64,000 nucleotides of DNA from Lepeophtheirus salmonis (taxonomy: Eukaryota; Arthropoda; Copepoda; Siphonostomatoida; Caligidae): positions 30,329,403 to 30,393,402 of the forward strand of contig NC_052138.2 of the NCBI RefSeq assembly GCF_016086655.4, given 5' to 3'. Position numbers and translations under genes: made by a program. Below, one piece after another: positions 10,691-22,519 of the stretch. Under the pieces are notes generated by a model that was given only the letters and a program-made list of their open reading frames with translations, made no database searches and was not told where the DNA came from. Numbering within the stretch: the stretch's first letter is position 1; the number at the start of each line of letters is the position of its first letter.

Positions 10691-11399
10691 TAGATCGAAA
10701 TTAAAAATATACAGAAACTATTCCCGTGCATGAAAGTCACTTGAAGTTTATTAAACTAAATCAATTGGTCAAATCAGGTACTTTATAACAATTTTAGTCC
10801 ACATATTTTGGAACTCTACAGTGTCGTCTGGGGGTTTTAATCCCTAATATTCCAACTATGGTGTATTGGGGTATGTTCTTTTAAATAAAGAAAATGTTAT
10901 CTAAATGTATGAAAAACAGTCTGATGTATACCATAAGTATATACTTATATAATAAACAATGATTTAGTAGTATTAATGAAATATTGTAGGCGTGTGTATG
11001 TAGCATTGATTGTGTATACAGGGTGCACTATAAATAGTGATTAATGATGTATATCATATACATATTTTTGATCTAAGAAAAAACAAGTATTTACTTGTAT
11101 TTATGAAACCATAGAAGATACCATTTTTCTTCTTGGATGATATTCTTCAGTACAGAAATCACTTTTAGTTTTTATGATGACACATAAAAAATTTATAAAA
11201 CTAACCCTGATTAAAAATGTTTTAAAAATGATAAAACATAGAACATTACTTGTAAAAAATGATACACTGTCTACCTCAGAGTGTGGATTGAGAAAATGGA
11301 ACAGCTGTTATATGAATGTAAAATACTACGACCAATATATCATACACTGACAGCAGAATTAGGGTAAACTGTATAATAATGGGGCTAGTTGCTATTTTG

Positions 11400-11640
11400 T
11401 CCAGGACATTTTGTCTTAAACCATTTCGCCTTAAAGCCATTTTGCTTCAAGGGTATTTTGCCTTAATATATAAATAAATGATGTTTATATGTAATGATGA
11501 AAGTTGCCCCAAAATTTCAATTGATACATACTAGTAAAACTTCACCATGTAATGAATTCGAATCAGAGACAATATAGGTAATAAAATTAGAATAATATAT
11601 TAAAAACACGACAAAATAGTTTAAGGTGAAAGTACCGGAA
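11400..11640. repeat. Possible small MITE with 'cattttgccttaaa' terminal repeats
   Basis: The left end (11405-11466) has about four diverged copies of a 16-18-bp word close to 'cattttgccttaaagc'. An inverted version, 'gacaaaatagtttaaggtg', lies at 11614-11633. Together they suggest subterminal inverted repeats around an AT-rich core. No clean target duplication seen. Confidence 0.45.
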
Positions 11641-11644
11641 CTCC

Positions 11645-11825
11645 ATAATAATGGAAAATGCCCCTACTCCACAATATCCCCCCCCATACTTTAACCCCCG
11701 ACCAACTACCCTTGGACCCAATTTTACCCCCATGTAATGAATTCCTAGGTTCTATTTATTATTATTGAGAAGTGGAAAAGTCCCTACTCCCCAACAAACA
11801 CCCCCACCCCATACTTTAGTAAATT
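11645..11825. repeat. C-rich repeat with an about 115-bp duplication
   Basis: 'ggaaaatgcccctactcc' near 11652 and 'ggaaaagtccctactcccc' near 11775 start two diverged copies, each running to 'ccatacttta'. Inside are units resembling 'ttacccccgac'. Similar C-rich strings occur at 51560-51660 and, on the other strand, at 13020-13085. Confidence 0.6.
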
Positions 11826-11965
11826 TTTATTATAGAAGTACAGTTAGTAAATGATAGAAGACCAAAGTAATCCTTAATCCCTTGACAAAAGTTGGTAAAA
11901 CATTGAGTTTTAGTAGATTATTTATACGGGGAATTTAGGGATCGATTATATTCAACGAGTATGTA

Positions 11966-12632
11966 CAGGGTTCAGAAGCAGAACGTGGACTATTAATAAA
12001 TGCTAATTATGTAATTAAAATAGAGAGGTTTTGTGATTTTTCCTGCATATTCCAAATTTCCTGTCCTTTTTCCATAACTAAACAACAATAAACATTTCTC
12101 AAATCTTTCATCATGAGTGAGCAAGAAGCATAAAGGCAGAGGATGTCAGACCTTCTGGATGCATTGTGAAGTGATCCAGGAGCCTCATTTCCAAGGTGGC
12201 CAAGATGAAAAAGACCTTTCAAGTAAAGAAGGAAGTGGGGGACATAACTTGAAAAGGGATCCTGAGCTTCTGGAGGACCTGAAAAAGAAAATCAAGGAGG
12301 ACCCCACAAAATCCATGAATCCCCTATCTAACGAATTTGACGTAGACGAGGGGACAATCAGGAGGGCTGTGAAGGAAGACTTGGGGTTGTCCTCTTACGC
12401 AAAGACCCTACGGTACCTGTTGACAGCCACTCTGAAGGATAGGAGACTGCAGAGATGCAAGAAATTTCATGCGTGGATCAAGGCAAATAGATCCACAGTA
12501 AAAGTTTTCTCTGACGAGAAGATTTTCACCGTGGACCTCAAAGTTTTGTAAAAAAGTTATTTATCAAAAAATAAAATTATTGACATTTTTCTAAGATCAG
12601 ACATTCAGTCCGCGTAATTCTTCCAAACCCTT
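11966..12632 (+). mobile_element. Mariner-like transposon, copy A, C-terminal deletion derivative
   Basis: The element starts cagggttcagaagcag after TA at 11964-11965. It ends with the inverted, diverged counterpart (gtccgcgtaattcttccaaac region) before TA at 12633-12634. Length is 667 bp against about 1.3 kb expected for a full mariner. It is the same family as copy B at 33428-34362: termini, 5' leader and start region are clearly homologous. Copy A keeps the N-terminus and the first catalytic aspartate, then jumps at about 12536 straight to the 3' trailer, removing the second and third aspartates. Two copies with opposite deletions show the family was mobile here and is now dead at both sites. 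Confidence 0.88.
12117..12551 (+). pseudogene. Mariner transposase, N-terminal remnant (144 codons)
   Basis: This is the longest frame in the window. The family's start (atgagtgagcaagaagc, 12114) runs into a stop after six codons, so the open frame is entered one base out and its first about 40 residues are out-of-phase noise. From residue 41 the true frame resumes with GGHNLKRDPELLEDLKKKI, then the second helix-turn-helix (about residues 57-88, ending TIRRAVKEDLG), a linker, and FSDEKIFTVD at 131-140, which carries the first aspartate of the catalytic triad. LKVL at the end is read from the 3' trailer across the deletion. DNA binding might be retained in such a fragment but cleavage cannot. 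Not a host gene. Confidence 0.85.
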
Positions 12633-12639
12633 TACATGA

Positions 12640-14090
12640 TGTTATAATAAATATCTGAGATAGGATTTTCGGATAACTTCTTAAATATGGTAAAATAGAG
12701 TCTTGCATATTCAAAATATATAAGTTAATTATATCTAATTTTTAATAGACGGGTTTCAACATCACAAAAATGAAATAGAATCATCCAAAATCTTCTCCAG
12801 TAATATCAACTGCATATTTGTAATGAAAAGGTTCAAAAGACTGACTTAGATACATATAATTATTATCTCGTATTTAATGAGATATATTAATTAATAGTCA
12901 TTCGTATCACTAATATTTACGTCATTAAGTTAAATCAAAGACTCCTTGATTAAATTAATAATTATGTTTGAATGGTTGTTAAAAGGTTGAATTTTTGGTC
13001 GTTAGTTGCTATTTATTGTAATAGGGGTGAAATGATGGGGGTAGATGGTCTTGGGGGTGAAAGGCTTGGGGGTAAAAGGAAGTTTTTGATAGGTCGTTAG
13101 GGACCGGTTTTAAGTCTCGTATAAATGACTAATACAACCCTATTAAAATCTATTTTTTTCACTATCAAACTGAGTTAAATGAAAAATATTGAGTGACACC
13201 AAAAATTTTATTAATCATTACTCGAATGTTTCAAGTTGTTTTGATTATAATTCGAGTTCAAGCGGAGTCAAATCATCCAAAAAATATTGCAGGGGTGTAA
13301 AGTCGATCTATTTTTGAGTTTGTGTAATACTCGAATCCAACACTATTTGAGAGATACAATAAATATCTCAGTCGGATCTTCTTTTATAAAAATTTGAAAA
13401 CGATATCCTTTCATTTATTTATGTAAGGACAAGGTACATATTTAATTTTTTTTTTTTGTATGTATTTGTTCTTTTTAAAAGTGCCTTTCTTTAAAGAGGC
13501 AATCATGGACAAAAAACTACAATAATACTTTGTGACACAGAATGGATTTATAAGGAAATCCCCTGAAGTGTTATAACCTAATTTTCCTATTCAATTTTCT
13601 GGAGAAAAAATAAACAAATTATATTATGGCCCTATAAAAGGGAAAATACGGAAGAGGTGGAGAAAAAACAATAAATAGTTTGTTTGATATTTAATTGATA
13701 TTATTTGTCGGATCATTTCACAAGTTAACCAGGGTGGGAGAAAGTCCAAGTCAAATCATATAATATTTTTATTGAGTCACTCAAATGTATATTATATTTT
13801 TACTTAGTTGTATTTTCCAAAATAAAAAAACAAAAAACTCTAGGATAATCGAAATTATTCGATTATGGTTCTACAAAACTTGAAAATTTACAATTTTTGA
13901 TTGTTCTGTTTTTTTTTTTTTTTTTTTTCAGAAAGTTAAAATCTCTACATTGTAAAATTTTTAGGTACGGACCAATGGACAATTTATTTCTAAGACATTT
14001 ACATATTATAATCTTTAAACCTCCACAATTATCCTAATAGATGCTTTAAAATGTTTTTGTTTCTTGTAGAAGGGAAAATGATATAATCTA
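12640..14090. other. Unassigned AT-rich stretch
   Basis: Holds a G-rich string (13020-13085, repeated 'gggggt' words), loose 'gagtccaagtcaaatcat' words near 13.25 and 13.75 kb, and a T-run of about 20 bases at 13909-13929. No gene seen. Confidence 0.5.
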
Positions 14091-14094
14091 TATC

Positions 14095-14420
14095 AAAAAA
14101 GCAATGCTTTGTCCATATTTACGAGTATGTGCGAATGTAAAACGGTCACTTTTGATCTAACAAACATCAATGCAGTCATATTTATGAAATCTCGCAAGTA
14201 TTTTTCATTTAGGATGGAGTACATTTAGACAGGTATTATTATTCTCAAACTGTTATTATTATTATTATTTTATTCTTGAGGAGAAAACATATATATATTG
14301 AGTAACTATGTGTGAGTTTGCTCATGAAAAACGGCCACCAGTAAGACTGAGGGTTTCTTTGGAAGTTATTTTCTATAAATATAATATTATAGTTATATGT
14401 CCGCTGATAAAAACGCATAG
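14095..14420 (+). repeat. R1 repeat, plus-strand copy (5' part)
   Basis: Contains 'gcagtcatatttatgaaatc', 'atttaggatggagtac', a TTA-rich run, then 'ttgagtaactatgtgtgagt' and 'ttgctcatgaaaaacgg'. The order matches 26960-27020 plus 27590-27700, and 41100-41220. Confidence 0.65.
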
Positions 14421-14429
14421 GGTATTTAT

Positions 14430-17080
14430 TTAAAAAACAGAGACAGATACATACTTTAGTTATAAAATAAAAGTTGTTCTGGTATACGTACGTAGGGCAA
14501 TGTTTTATTCTGATCAGACCAGATTCCTCAGCTCTGAGGAAGCAAATATTTTTTCAAAAAAAAAAAAAAAAAACACAAGATTTTTTTCGTACAACAAGAT
14601 CGATTCTCCCCGTATCTCAAGGTTTTTTGTTTTAAAAAAAAAATATGCATTGTCTATTCTAAAATGCAGCAAAATAATTAAAAATCCAAAAACGAATTAT
14701 TATTTTAACGGAAAAATATCGAATACGAATTAAAAAAAGGGAATTAGTAAAAGGATTAGCGAGTTAGTCTTAGTATGCGTCTTCATTATGGTTGGTATGA
14801 TAATGATCAAACACTTTTAAGATGAACTACCTACATAGTCGATTGTTTAATATATTATGTAATCATAAAGATGGTTTATTGGTGTGTATATACTCCAAAT
14901 ATTGTTAAATATATCCACGTTTTATATTTTTTTTCCTTATGCTATGAATCCATTAAGTTTATTCACATCAAATCATATATTTTTGATGCTCATTTTTGGA
15001 TGTTAGAAAGTTGTTTTCCTATTTTGTAAGTTCTACAATCTACATACATATGAAAATTCAAGCACTATTTTCTCTTTTGTTCAAAGTACGACTGCATAAG
15101 TAGAGAAATAATAAATATTTTGATGATGATAATGCTCAATAATACTCATTTTCATACTTTATTAAACGTGTTAAGTGTAACTAGTGATATGCAACGAATA
15201 AAGCTCTCCAATTCATACTCAAGTCTTGCCCTGTAATGAAAAAAAAACCCAAAACTCGGCTACAAAACTTATAAGGCGAGTAATTACTCGTAACTCGTCC
15301 AAACACGGGATCCCCTTTTTTTTTTATTCGAGAATATCATAGCATGTACATGTACTAAACTGACTTAAATTCCTTTTGTTGTAAATTTTGTAAAGAGGCA
15401 ATTTAGACAGGCGAATATAATAAGTCTACTTACTCTTGAATTCTTGATTACAAACGAATAAATTTAATATAATAATACAATTAATACTTATCAACAAATG
15501 TTTGCCCTTGGAATGAGATGGTGTGTTCTTGATTTTTTTTTTACCTTGAGAAATATGAAGATGACCGTTATAACCTAAAAGGTATAGTTTTGTGGTCTAC
15601 AGAGAGCAACGTTTGATATACACTATCAATAAACATTGATAGCTTCATAAATATACAAAGAAAAAAATTCCAAGAATCAAAAATTACATCATTTTTGACT
15701 TTTATTAAGTGTGAATTTTTAATTATAAAGTTGTAAATCGTCATACTATGATTTGTAGCCTCGTGATAAAAAATGAGGAATTTATTAGACTTTAAAAGAA
15801 AGGGTATATTTTGGTCCTTTCTTTCTATTTACATGGCATTTTATCAGATTCAGATAGAGATATAATCACAATATTTTTAGAATCTGAAAACAATGTATCT
15901 ACAAACAATACATATATATTTATTTAGATTCTTCAATACGAAAAATAACACTAAATCATTTAGATTTATCATAATGTTGAAAAAAAATATTTTCATAAAA
16001 ACAAGAAAATTCGTTCTTTAATGGTCTTATGTTTTTCATCTTAATCTCAGGTGGGAAAAAGTTTTTTTTTTCGACGACTGTCATCAGAATGTACCCTTTA
16101 CGCCCTGAATCAAATATAAAATGAAAAAAAAAATTAAAATTGTTTCAACATTAATATAAGGGCGGGTTATTTGTTAATATTTGTATTTTTGTTGTTTTTT
16201 TTGTTTTAGACAGTCTGGAAAAATTTACACATCTATAAAAGTATCAGTTGGTACTGCAGATATGACTAAAAAGTCCCATCCATCAAAACTGATGCATTTG
16301 TCTTAATCGCAACTTATAATGTGTTTTAGTGACATAAACGAATACTTTCTTACACGCAAATGATTGTTTACAACTACTTAGCGTATCAGGAATTTTTTCC
16401 ATACAGTCATATGAAACGGATGTCAAGGAGAACTAAAATACAAGTTAATGCATTTCCAAAGTTTTTGAACAAAACGTTTTCTCCACCCGCTTTGTTTTGT
16501 TTCAAAGTTCTACTACTTCTTTATTTATTTTTGATACATGTATTTTTTTATAGGATGACGAATTTAGTTACATACAAGCGTAAAGGGTTAAGACGTTTAC
16601 CAAAGAAAAAATGTTATATTTTACACAAATTATATATTTTAGTGAAATGGACAGTTACGCTGATATACTTTTCATTATAAGACCAGCACGTATTATAGTA
16701 ATTGATGGTATAAAGACGTGAAATGATAATTACAGGGCTTTTTAGTACTACCTCTGCATTTATTTTGGTGGTATTTCACAACTAGAAAACAATTTAGCAA
16801 TCCCGGAATAATGCACAATGCAAAGTTAATGTCATCCGATAGATACTCAATGATTATGTGCCTTTTTCACTTTGAAAAACTTTTTCTCAAAAAAGAGTTT
16901 AGGTGTGATCTTAAACATGGTTCCAGTACACATTACCAGAAATATTTTTGCAGAAAGCCAATTCCCCTAATGCTTTAATTGCATGATTAAGTGTTCATAA
17001 TTAATTATCGTCTCTGACTCTAAAATTGTGGAACATTTAAGATAATGTATATTACAATTTATTTCCAAAATTAAAGGAGG
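14430..17080. other. Unassigned AT-rich stretch
   Basis: Two frames occur, 14500-14733 (77 codons) and 16360-16680 (106 codons). Neither product resembles a known family; both are rich in K, F, N and Y, as expected of AT-rich noise. The second has a hydrophobic run around residues 46-64, but no start context or paralogue that would support it. Several A/T runs; otherwise nothing seen. Confidence 0.45.
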
Positions 17081-17089
17081 AATTTACAA

Positions 17090-17670
17090 ATATTTTGCTC
17101 TGACTTGCCGATGTCCATAGTGAAATAAATCACAACATCCAACATGTCCCTGAACCTGACATAGGCCTTGATGATGAACTTTTTGGGCATTGCGCCCAGA
17201 TTGGAAGACTGCAAGGAGTAAAAAAAGTTATATGCACGTTTATTAGACTATCCCTCTAAAACACTACATATATATTAGTCCATGGGGTTCAGATCTGGCG
17301 AGCTAGGAGGACACATGTCCTCATTTTAATCGTGTATTCCATTAATTTTATTATCAGTTATTAGCCCAAAAACAATCATGAGTCTTCCTTACAGGAGTTC
17401 CCAGCCCATCAGACTTCTTGAAAGCCTTGGCAACATCGTAAATAATTGAGTTAGGCAGCTTTGTAAACTCAATAATCTCCTTGGGCATTTGCTTGTCATG
17501 GAGGCATACAATAATGGCCACACGGGGTTCGTATTTGGAAGACATCTAAAGAATTTTTTTCTTATATAGTTTTGTCAGCTTAAATTTGATGTGCAAACTT
17601 TTATAAACATAATCTAAGGGCTGCGAAGTATTGAGGTCAAAACTTGTTCAGGATTTAAAATGCCCACCCT
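17090..17670 (-). mobile_element. Mariner-like remnant, minus strand
   Basis: The minus-strand 5' end near 17670 reads agggtgggcattttaaatcc, a plausible mariner terminus. A 63-codon ORF (17545-17354) encodes an N-terminal helix-turn-helix of the form PKEIIEFTKLPNSIIYDVAKAF followed by a basic linker. About 60 bases further, another frame (around 17312-17277) reads CPPSSPDLNPMD, the third catalytic motif. Then follow MPKKFIIKAYVRFRDML-type residues, matching the conserved mariner C-terminus. The middle, with the first two catalytic aspartates, is gone. The left boundary is not visible. Confidence 0.7.
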
Positions 17671-17679
17671 ATATGTAAG

Positions 17680-20370
17680 AACTAGCCTTCTGTATATAAA
17701 TAATTTGCTCTTAGGTTCATCAAGATTCTACAGATTCTTGATTAGAAACGGTTGAAATGAAAAATGTAATATTAATAATAATAATCAAAAAGTCATGTTG
17801 ATATGTTTCACATGCCATGACGTGGTCATTTATTCGACACTTGAGGCATAATATATGTACATTACCTATACATGCCAGAGAATGAAAGTATCAAAAAACC
17901 TATGCATATACTCGTACAATATCTGAGAAGGCACAACAAAATTAGTTTGGATCGGAATCTTCAGCAATACAATAATAATTATCAGACTTAAGGAATTGGA
18001 TTCAAACTTGAAAAATCGAGCTAAACTTGAATCCATATTTTGAAAAATTGTAACTCGATTTGATCCATGGACGTTACTAGGGTTTTATTTCGGCTTTTTG
18101 TCAAAACTTTGACCATTTTGACATAATATAATTTTTAATATTAAAATAGTTTTCTTATAAAAAAGAAATTAAAAAAACAAAAATTGACAACAATAAATAT
18201 TAATTATTTTTAATCGTGACAAAAAAATTTACAACATATTTTAATTATTGACTAAAAAACGCTGTGTTTCCTACAAATTTGTCAAAAAGAAGTCCCCTCC
18301 CCCAATAATGACAAACCTGACTTTATCTTACAATCAAACACTTGCTACTCAACTTGGACTTGAAAGCTAAGACGCTTTGAGTTAAGAAAGTTAATACGTT
18401 TTTTTTTTACATTTTTCTTGATGGAAAAATTTATATTATTTCAGACAGGTTTGGAACCTTTCAATCTTTTTACATTCATTCGTTCAATTTAAGAAAAGTT
18501 TCCGTTCATCGTTCATTTTTGAAGTGTAAAAAAAAACAAATGGAAAAATAAAGATTTGTGGGAACGATAGCAACTAATGTTCTCAAGACATGGCAACAAA
18601 TTCATTAAACTCAGAACTTGTCAATATAATTGCACTTGAGGTAGTACTCTACATTAGTCGGAGTCGTTAAACGTCGATAAACTTTACTTTAAAAATGTAG
18701 ATATGTACGAGCACGCCCGTTTTTATTATTATAAAATTATTTACTTGGCTACCCACGCTCGTTGCCAAACCTAATATAAAGTCACGTTCATTTATTTTTT
18801 AAATTTTATATATGTAGACCCCATCGAGACAAAGACAAACTAGAATAAATTTTCTTAAAATTGAGTGGGGATTGATTACATTAATATTCATCAGAAAATT
18901 CACTTCAATTTCTATCAGTAATTAATCTAATTAACTCTTTAAGTGTGCCAAAAAGTATCCTAAGTTGATTTTCATAATAAAAGAATAAGAAAATAATGGA
19001 TTATATTAAAAAGACCATATTGGACCCAATATAAGCATTTAAATCAAACAAAGATTTAAAACTATATTTCAAATTTTTGGGTAGTTTTAATCATTCCACA
19101 AATTGGAATACAATATCTATGATTAACTCGAATATGTTATAAAAATAAACTGTTATTTTTCCCTTTTTTTTCGTTTTTATCTAAGATTAATTTTATGTTC
19201 ACGCACCAAATATGTACTTCCCTTTTCTTTTCAATATGAGGGGCTAAGGTTTAGCAACAAGTGTTCTCCACAGTAAAAGAGACGGACGAACTTTGCTTCA
19301 TTTGAATGTAAATAGTATTTAAATTAAAGATCGACCCCTAAAAATCTATATTTTGCATTCTGAGGCCTCTGAAGGTTCATAATGAGTAAGGCTTGATAGT
19401 TTAAATTTATATTAAATGTTTGCTGAAGTGGTAGTAATTCCCTAATGATATAGCACTTCTGTAAGTACCAATGATTATAATTACTAAAGAGTAAACTTTG
19501 CTGAAGCCTCAACTTTTTAAGAGATTGTGGCTTCCTTGTTTAAACAGAATAAATAAAAAAATAAACCAATTAAATAAATTGCAAAAAACTGTTACCTTGT
19601 ATATTTTTAAGTATTCCCCTGAATGTGTTTTATTTTACATTACATTCATGATTGTGTCTTAAATAAAATATAAAATCCAGAGATTTTTAAATGGTCTGCT
19701 ATGAGACATTTAATAAAAAGTAATCAATTTACATAGTTCTTGATAATTTTAAACATAAAATTAAATCCATCGATCCAAAACTGATTTCAGACCATTTTTC
19801 AACATTTCTTCTCAGAATTGCTTCAATTTAATCCAAGTGCTATATACGAAATACTCTTGAAAGGACTCTATTCACTAGAATTGTAAATACTAATAAAATA
19901 TTTCCCACAATCCATTCATTTTTTTAACGGATATGCAGTATTTTAAATTCTTATAAATATATTTTTCTTCTGAATTAAGGATTTTTAACAGGATTTGATA
20001 TTCAAGGACTTGGACTTTCTCAATTAACCTTTTTTGTAGAAAAAAGTCTTCATTTTTAAAAAAATTATTATTATTCATCCCAATGTTTCACCCATTTTTA
20101 CAAAAAATATTTAAATATAACAACAGGAAAAAACAAAACAAATGATTAATAAGACATAAGATAGCTTTAAACAATAAAAGAGGCGTTCACACTTCCTAGT
20201 TGGAATGATTCTGTGCTTTTTCTGGAATTTTTGTATCCAAATTTTTGATTTTTAAGAAGCATTGAAAATTTGAGTTGATAAGTAGGAACCATATTCCTCC
20301 ATTAAAATCTCCAATTGATATGACTTAAAAAGCCAGGCGATATTTCAGCTCCTCTAAAGCCCTAGTGCAT
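17680..20370. other. Unassigned AT-rich stretch
   Basis: Short ORFs only (62 codons on the minus strand at 19512-19324 and 20078-19890). A short C-rich word near 18293 resembles the R3 header. Nothing else recognised. Confidence 0.45.
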
Positions 20371-20382
20371 CCATCCATTTTA

Positions 20383-21860
20383 TTAATCATTATTAATTTT
20401 TATATTAAAATTAATAAGTTTCTTGCTATGGCCGCCTCCCTGCCTCCTTCCATAGGTCCGAAAAGGAAATTTAATGCCCTTTCCCCTTAATTTTAATTTC
20501 GTAAGGATTTTAGATGCAAGACGCCTGAAGTATTTCGTCATTTCACACGACGTATAAATATGAAGCTGCGTATCGATTTCACCACATTTATCAGAGCACA
20601 ACCTTTCCTCTTTGGTTTTTTTCAATAAAATTGCCTTTTGATTTTTTCGTTTCCGTCTTTCTCCTCTAGTCTTGTGCAATGCAATCTAAATAATGGACAT
20701 GAGACAGCTGATTATGGTGAAACCTTTTAAACTTTAAATATATCTCAGCCCATGCTACAGTTCTTGGTAGGAATATATTAAAAGATGTTGTCGATTTTTT
20801 TAAAAATATGGATATTCAACTTGTTTAGCATTTTTACAATTAATAGGCTAGGAGTTTATTAGGACCGTCTCCTTTAATTCGGTCACAAGATCCTCATCTT
20901 TGATTATTCCTTCCAGTATTGCCTTCCTTTCAATTGCTGCACTCTCCTCTGCTCCCAAATTCTTTCTTCATCTCCTCTTCGACAAAATCTCACAAACAAA
21001 GGGGGTTGTCTTCCTCCACTTTTCGGACCATATAAAGGTTTCTTCCAAAGTACAGAATGCTCTCGTCTTCCAATCCTGACGATAAAAAAATGTTCTCAGA
21101 ACCGAGAAAAATTAGTCTAAAATTATGTATTGAGTTTTTAAAACTTGCCATTAAAGCCCCATCTTCTTGTAAAATTTGTAAAATCATTTTTAAAAAAATC
21201 TTCGTTATTATTATCTCTGGAGAATTGACCCCAAAACTCCTCATACTTATAGGAAGTTCAAATTTTTAATATTTTCTCAAGGAAATAAAATTTTTTCTTA
21301 TACTTTGGAAACTTTTCCTAATACAGAGGATATCTTTCCGGTCTCTAGTTAGGTAGTATATGATAAAAGTTCCACCAGCATACCCCCTTGGAGAAGTTCA
21401 TATTGGCAGCTTTGATTATTTTTGCGTTGCATTCAATCTTTCTCATCTTTTCCATTAGATATTTCGTGCCTGTTCCTAGACTTGACAAAGTTATCCCCAA
21501 CTGTTTTATATGGTCGACGGCCTCATATCCAGCCATGGTTCTTTAATTACACTTATTTGAACCAATATCAAGGATTTTTGTGTTATCTTTGTTAATATCA
21601 ACACCAGAGACCTACTCAAAACGTTTGTACATTCTCGGGCATAGCCTTAAGTTATTCTTCAGTTCCTCTTCCGAAGTACTTGTAAAAAAATATAGTTGTC
21701 AACTTCGTAAAATTGACATGAGAATTTCTTCCCTACGAAATTGATTCTTTTTTACTTTCTCCATGAGAGGTACAAATGCCAAATAAAGAAGGTTTGAAGA
21801 TATGGGATCTCCCTGGGGGCACCCCTCTTGCAACTTATTGGTTTTGAGAAGATGCCATCT
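20383..21860 (-). pseudogene. Non-LTR (LINE-like) retrotransposon remnant, reverse transcriptase and C-terminal region
   Basis: Read on the minus strand, 21831-21800 encodes LQEGCPQGDPISSNLLYLA-like residues when frames are followed, a classic reverse transcriptase block (xGxPQGDPxSxxL). About 100 bases on there is FFTSTSEEELKNN, which follows the usual YADD box; the YADD itself is degraded around 21710. The ORF 21536-21345 then contains HIKQLGITLSSLGTG, the late RT block (KxLGI). Farther 3', ORF 20679-20383 has a Cys-X3-Cys...His...Cys pattern (LCSDKCGEIDTQLHIYTSC), like the zinc-knuckle tail of some non-LTR elements. The frame shifts at least three times and stops are present, so this is a fossil. 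No poly(A) tail or target duplication found at the 3' (left) side. Confidence 0.8.
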
Positions 21861-21874
21861 ATTTTTTTCCAAAC

Positions 21875-22030
21875 AAATGACCTTTTTTTAGAAAAAAAAA
21901 TCGTGAATTTTTTTTTCCTCGCTTAACCTTTATTTGTGAAAAAAAACCCTTAAAAATGTTTTCTTATAAATTTCTAGATTTTTTGGGGAGATGGAGGCTA
22001 CAGTCCCTCCAGCCCCCCTGTAAATGCCCC
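21875..22030 (-). repeat. R3 repeat header, minus strand
   Basis: Minus-strand reading starts 'tcaggggcatttacagggg' and continues with ggctggagggactgtagcc, then an AT body. It matches the R3 headers at 36.69, 38.87 and 48.33 kb. It directly follows the LINE remnant. Confidence 0.7.
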
Positions 22031-22149
22031 TGATATTCTATTATCCCTTGTAGATTTTTTCTCTCTATTACTAAGACTCATTTTTTAGCATCAACAAAAA
22101 TACTAAGTATTATTTATATCTTCAACTGTTTTTATCAGTGGACTTTTTC

Positions 22150-22510
22150 GGAATTAAAATAGCTGAATTTTTATTATTCAATTCTTGGAGACAGAACATC
22201 TAGACATAAAGTAATAACTAATGTGTTGTTTCATGAAAGACGGAGCGTAAAAATAAGGGAGTTATTTATCCTTATTGGACTCGTAGTAGAATTGAGGATC
22301 AAAATCAGAGTAATTTATGTATATTTCAGTGCAATATACAGAGTGGAATTTGGGTTTATTTCTTTAATCTCACTGCTGCTCGCAGCTGATTTAATAAAAC
22401 GTCATGACAGCTGAGCTGTTCCCCTCCAAAAAATTCTTTAAATTCTCTGGATTACCACGCCTAGTTACTTTTATTTTTATGTACCGACAGGACATGTTTT
22501 ATGAATCACT
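22150..22510 (+). repeat. R1 repeat, plus-strand copy
   Basis: Contains 'gtagaattgaggatcaaaa', 'ctgctgctcgcagctgat', 'gtcatgacagctgagctg' and 'ggattaccacgc'. The order matches 44.2-44.47 kb, 49.15-49.36 kb and the minus-strand copy at 2.25 kb. The 63-codon frame at 22223-22414 is internal to it. Confidence 0.75.
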
Positions 22511-22519
22511 AATTTTGCC

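Noticed and set aside
11018..11045. 'tacagggtgcactataaata' as the start of another mariner
   Set aside because: It looks like a transposon end, but no inverted partner or transposase motif was found within 2 kb.
16360..16680. 106-codon plus-strand ORF with a hydrophobic stretch
   Set aside because: No recognisable domain, no paralogue, composition typical of translated AT-rich noise.
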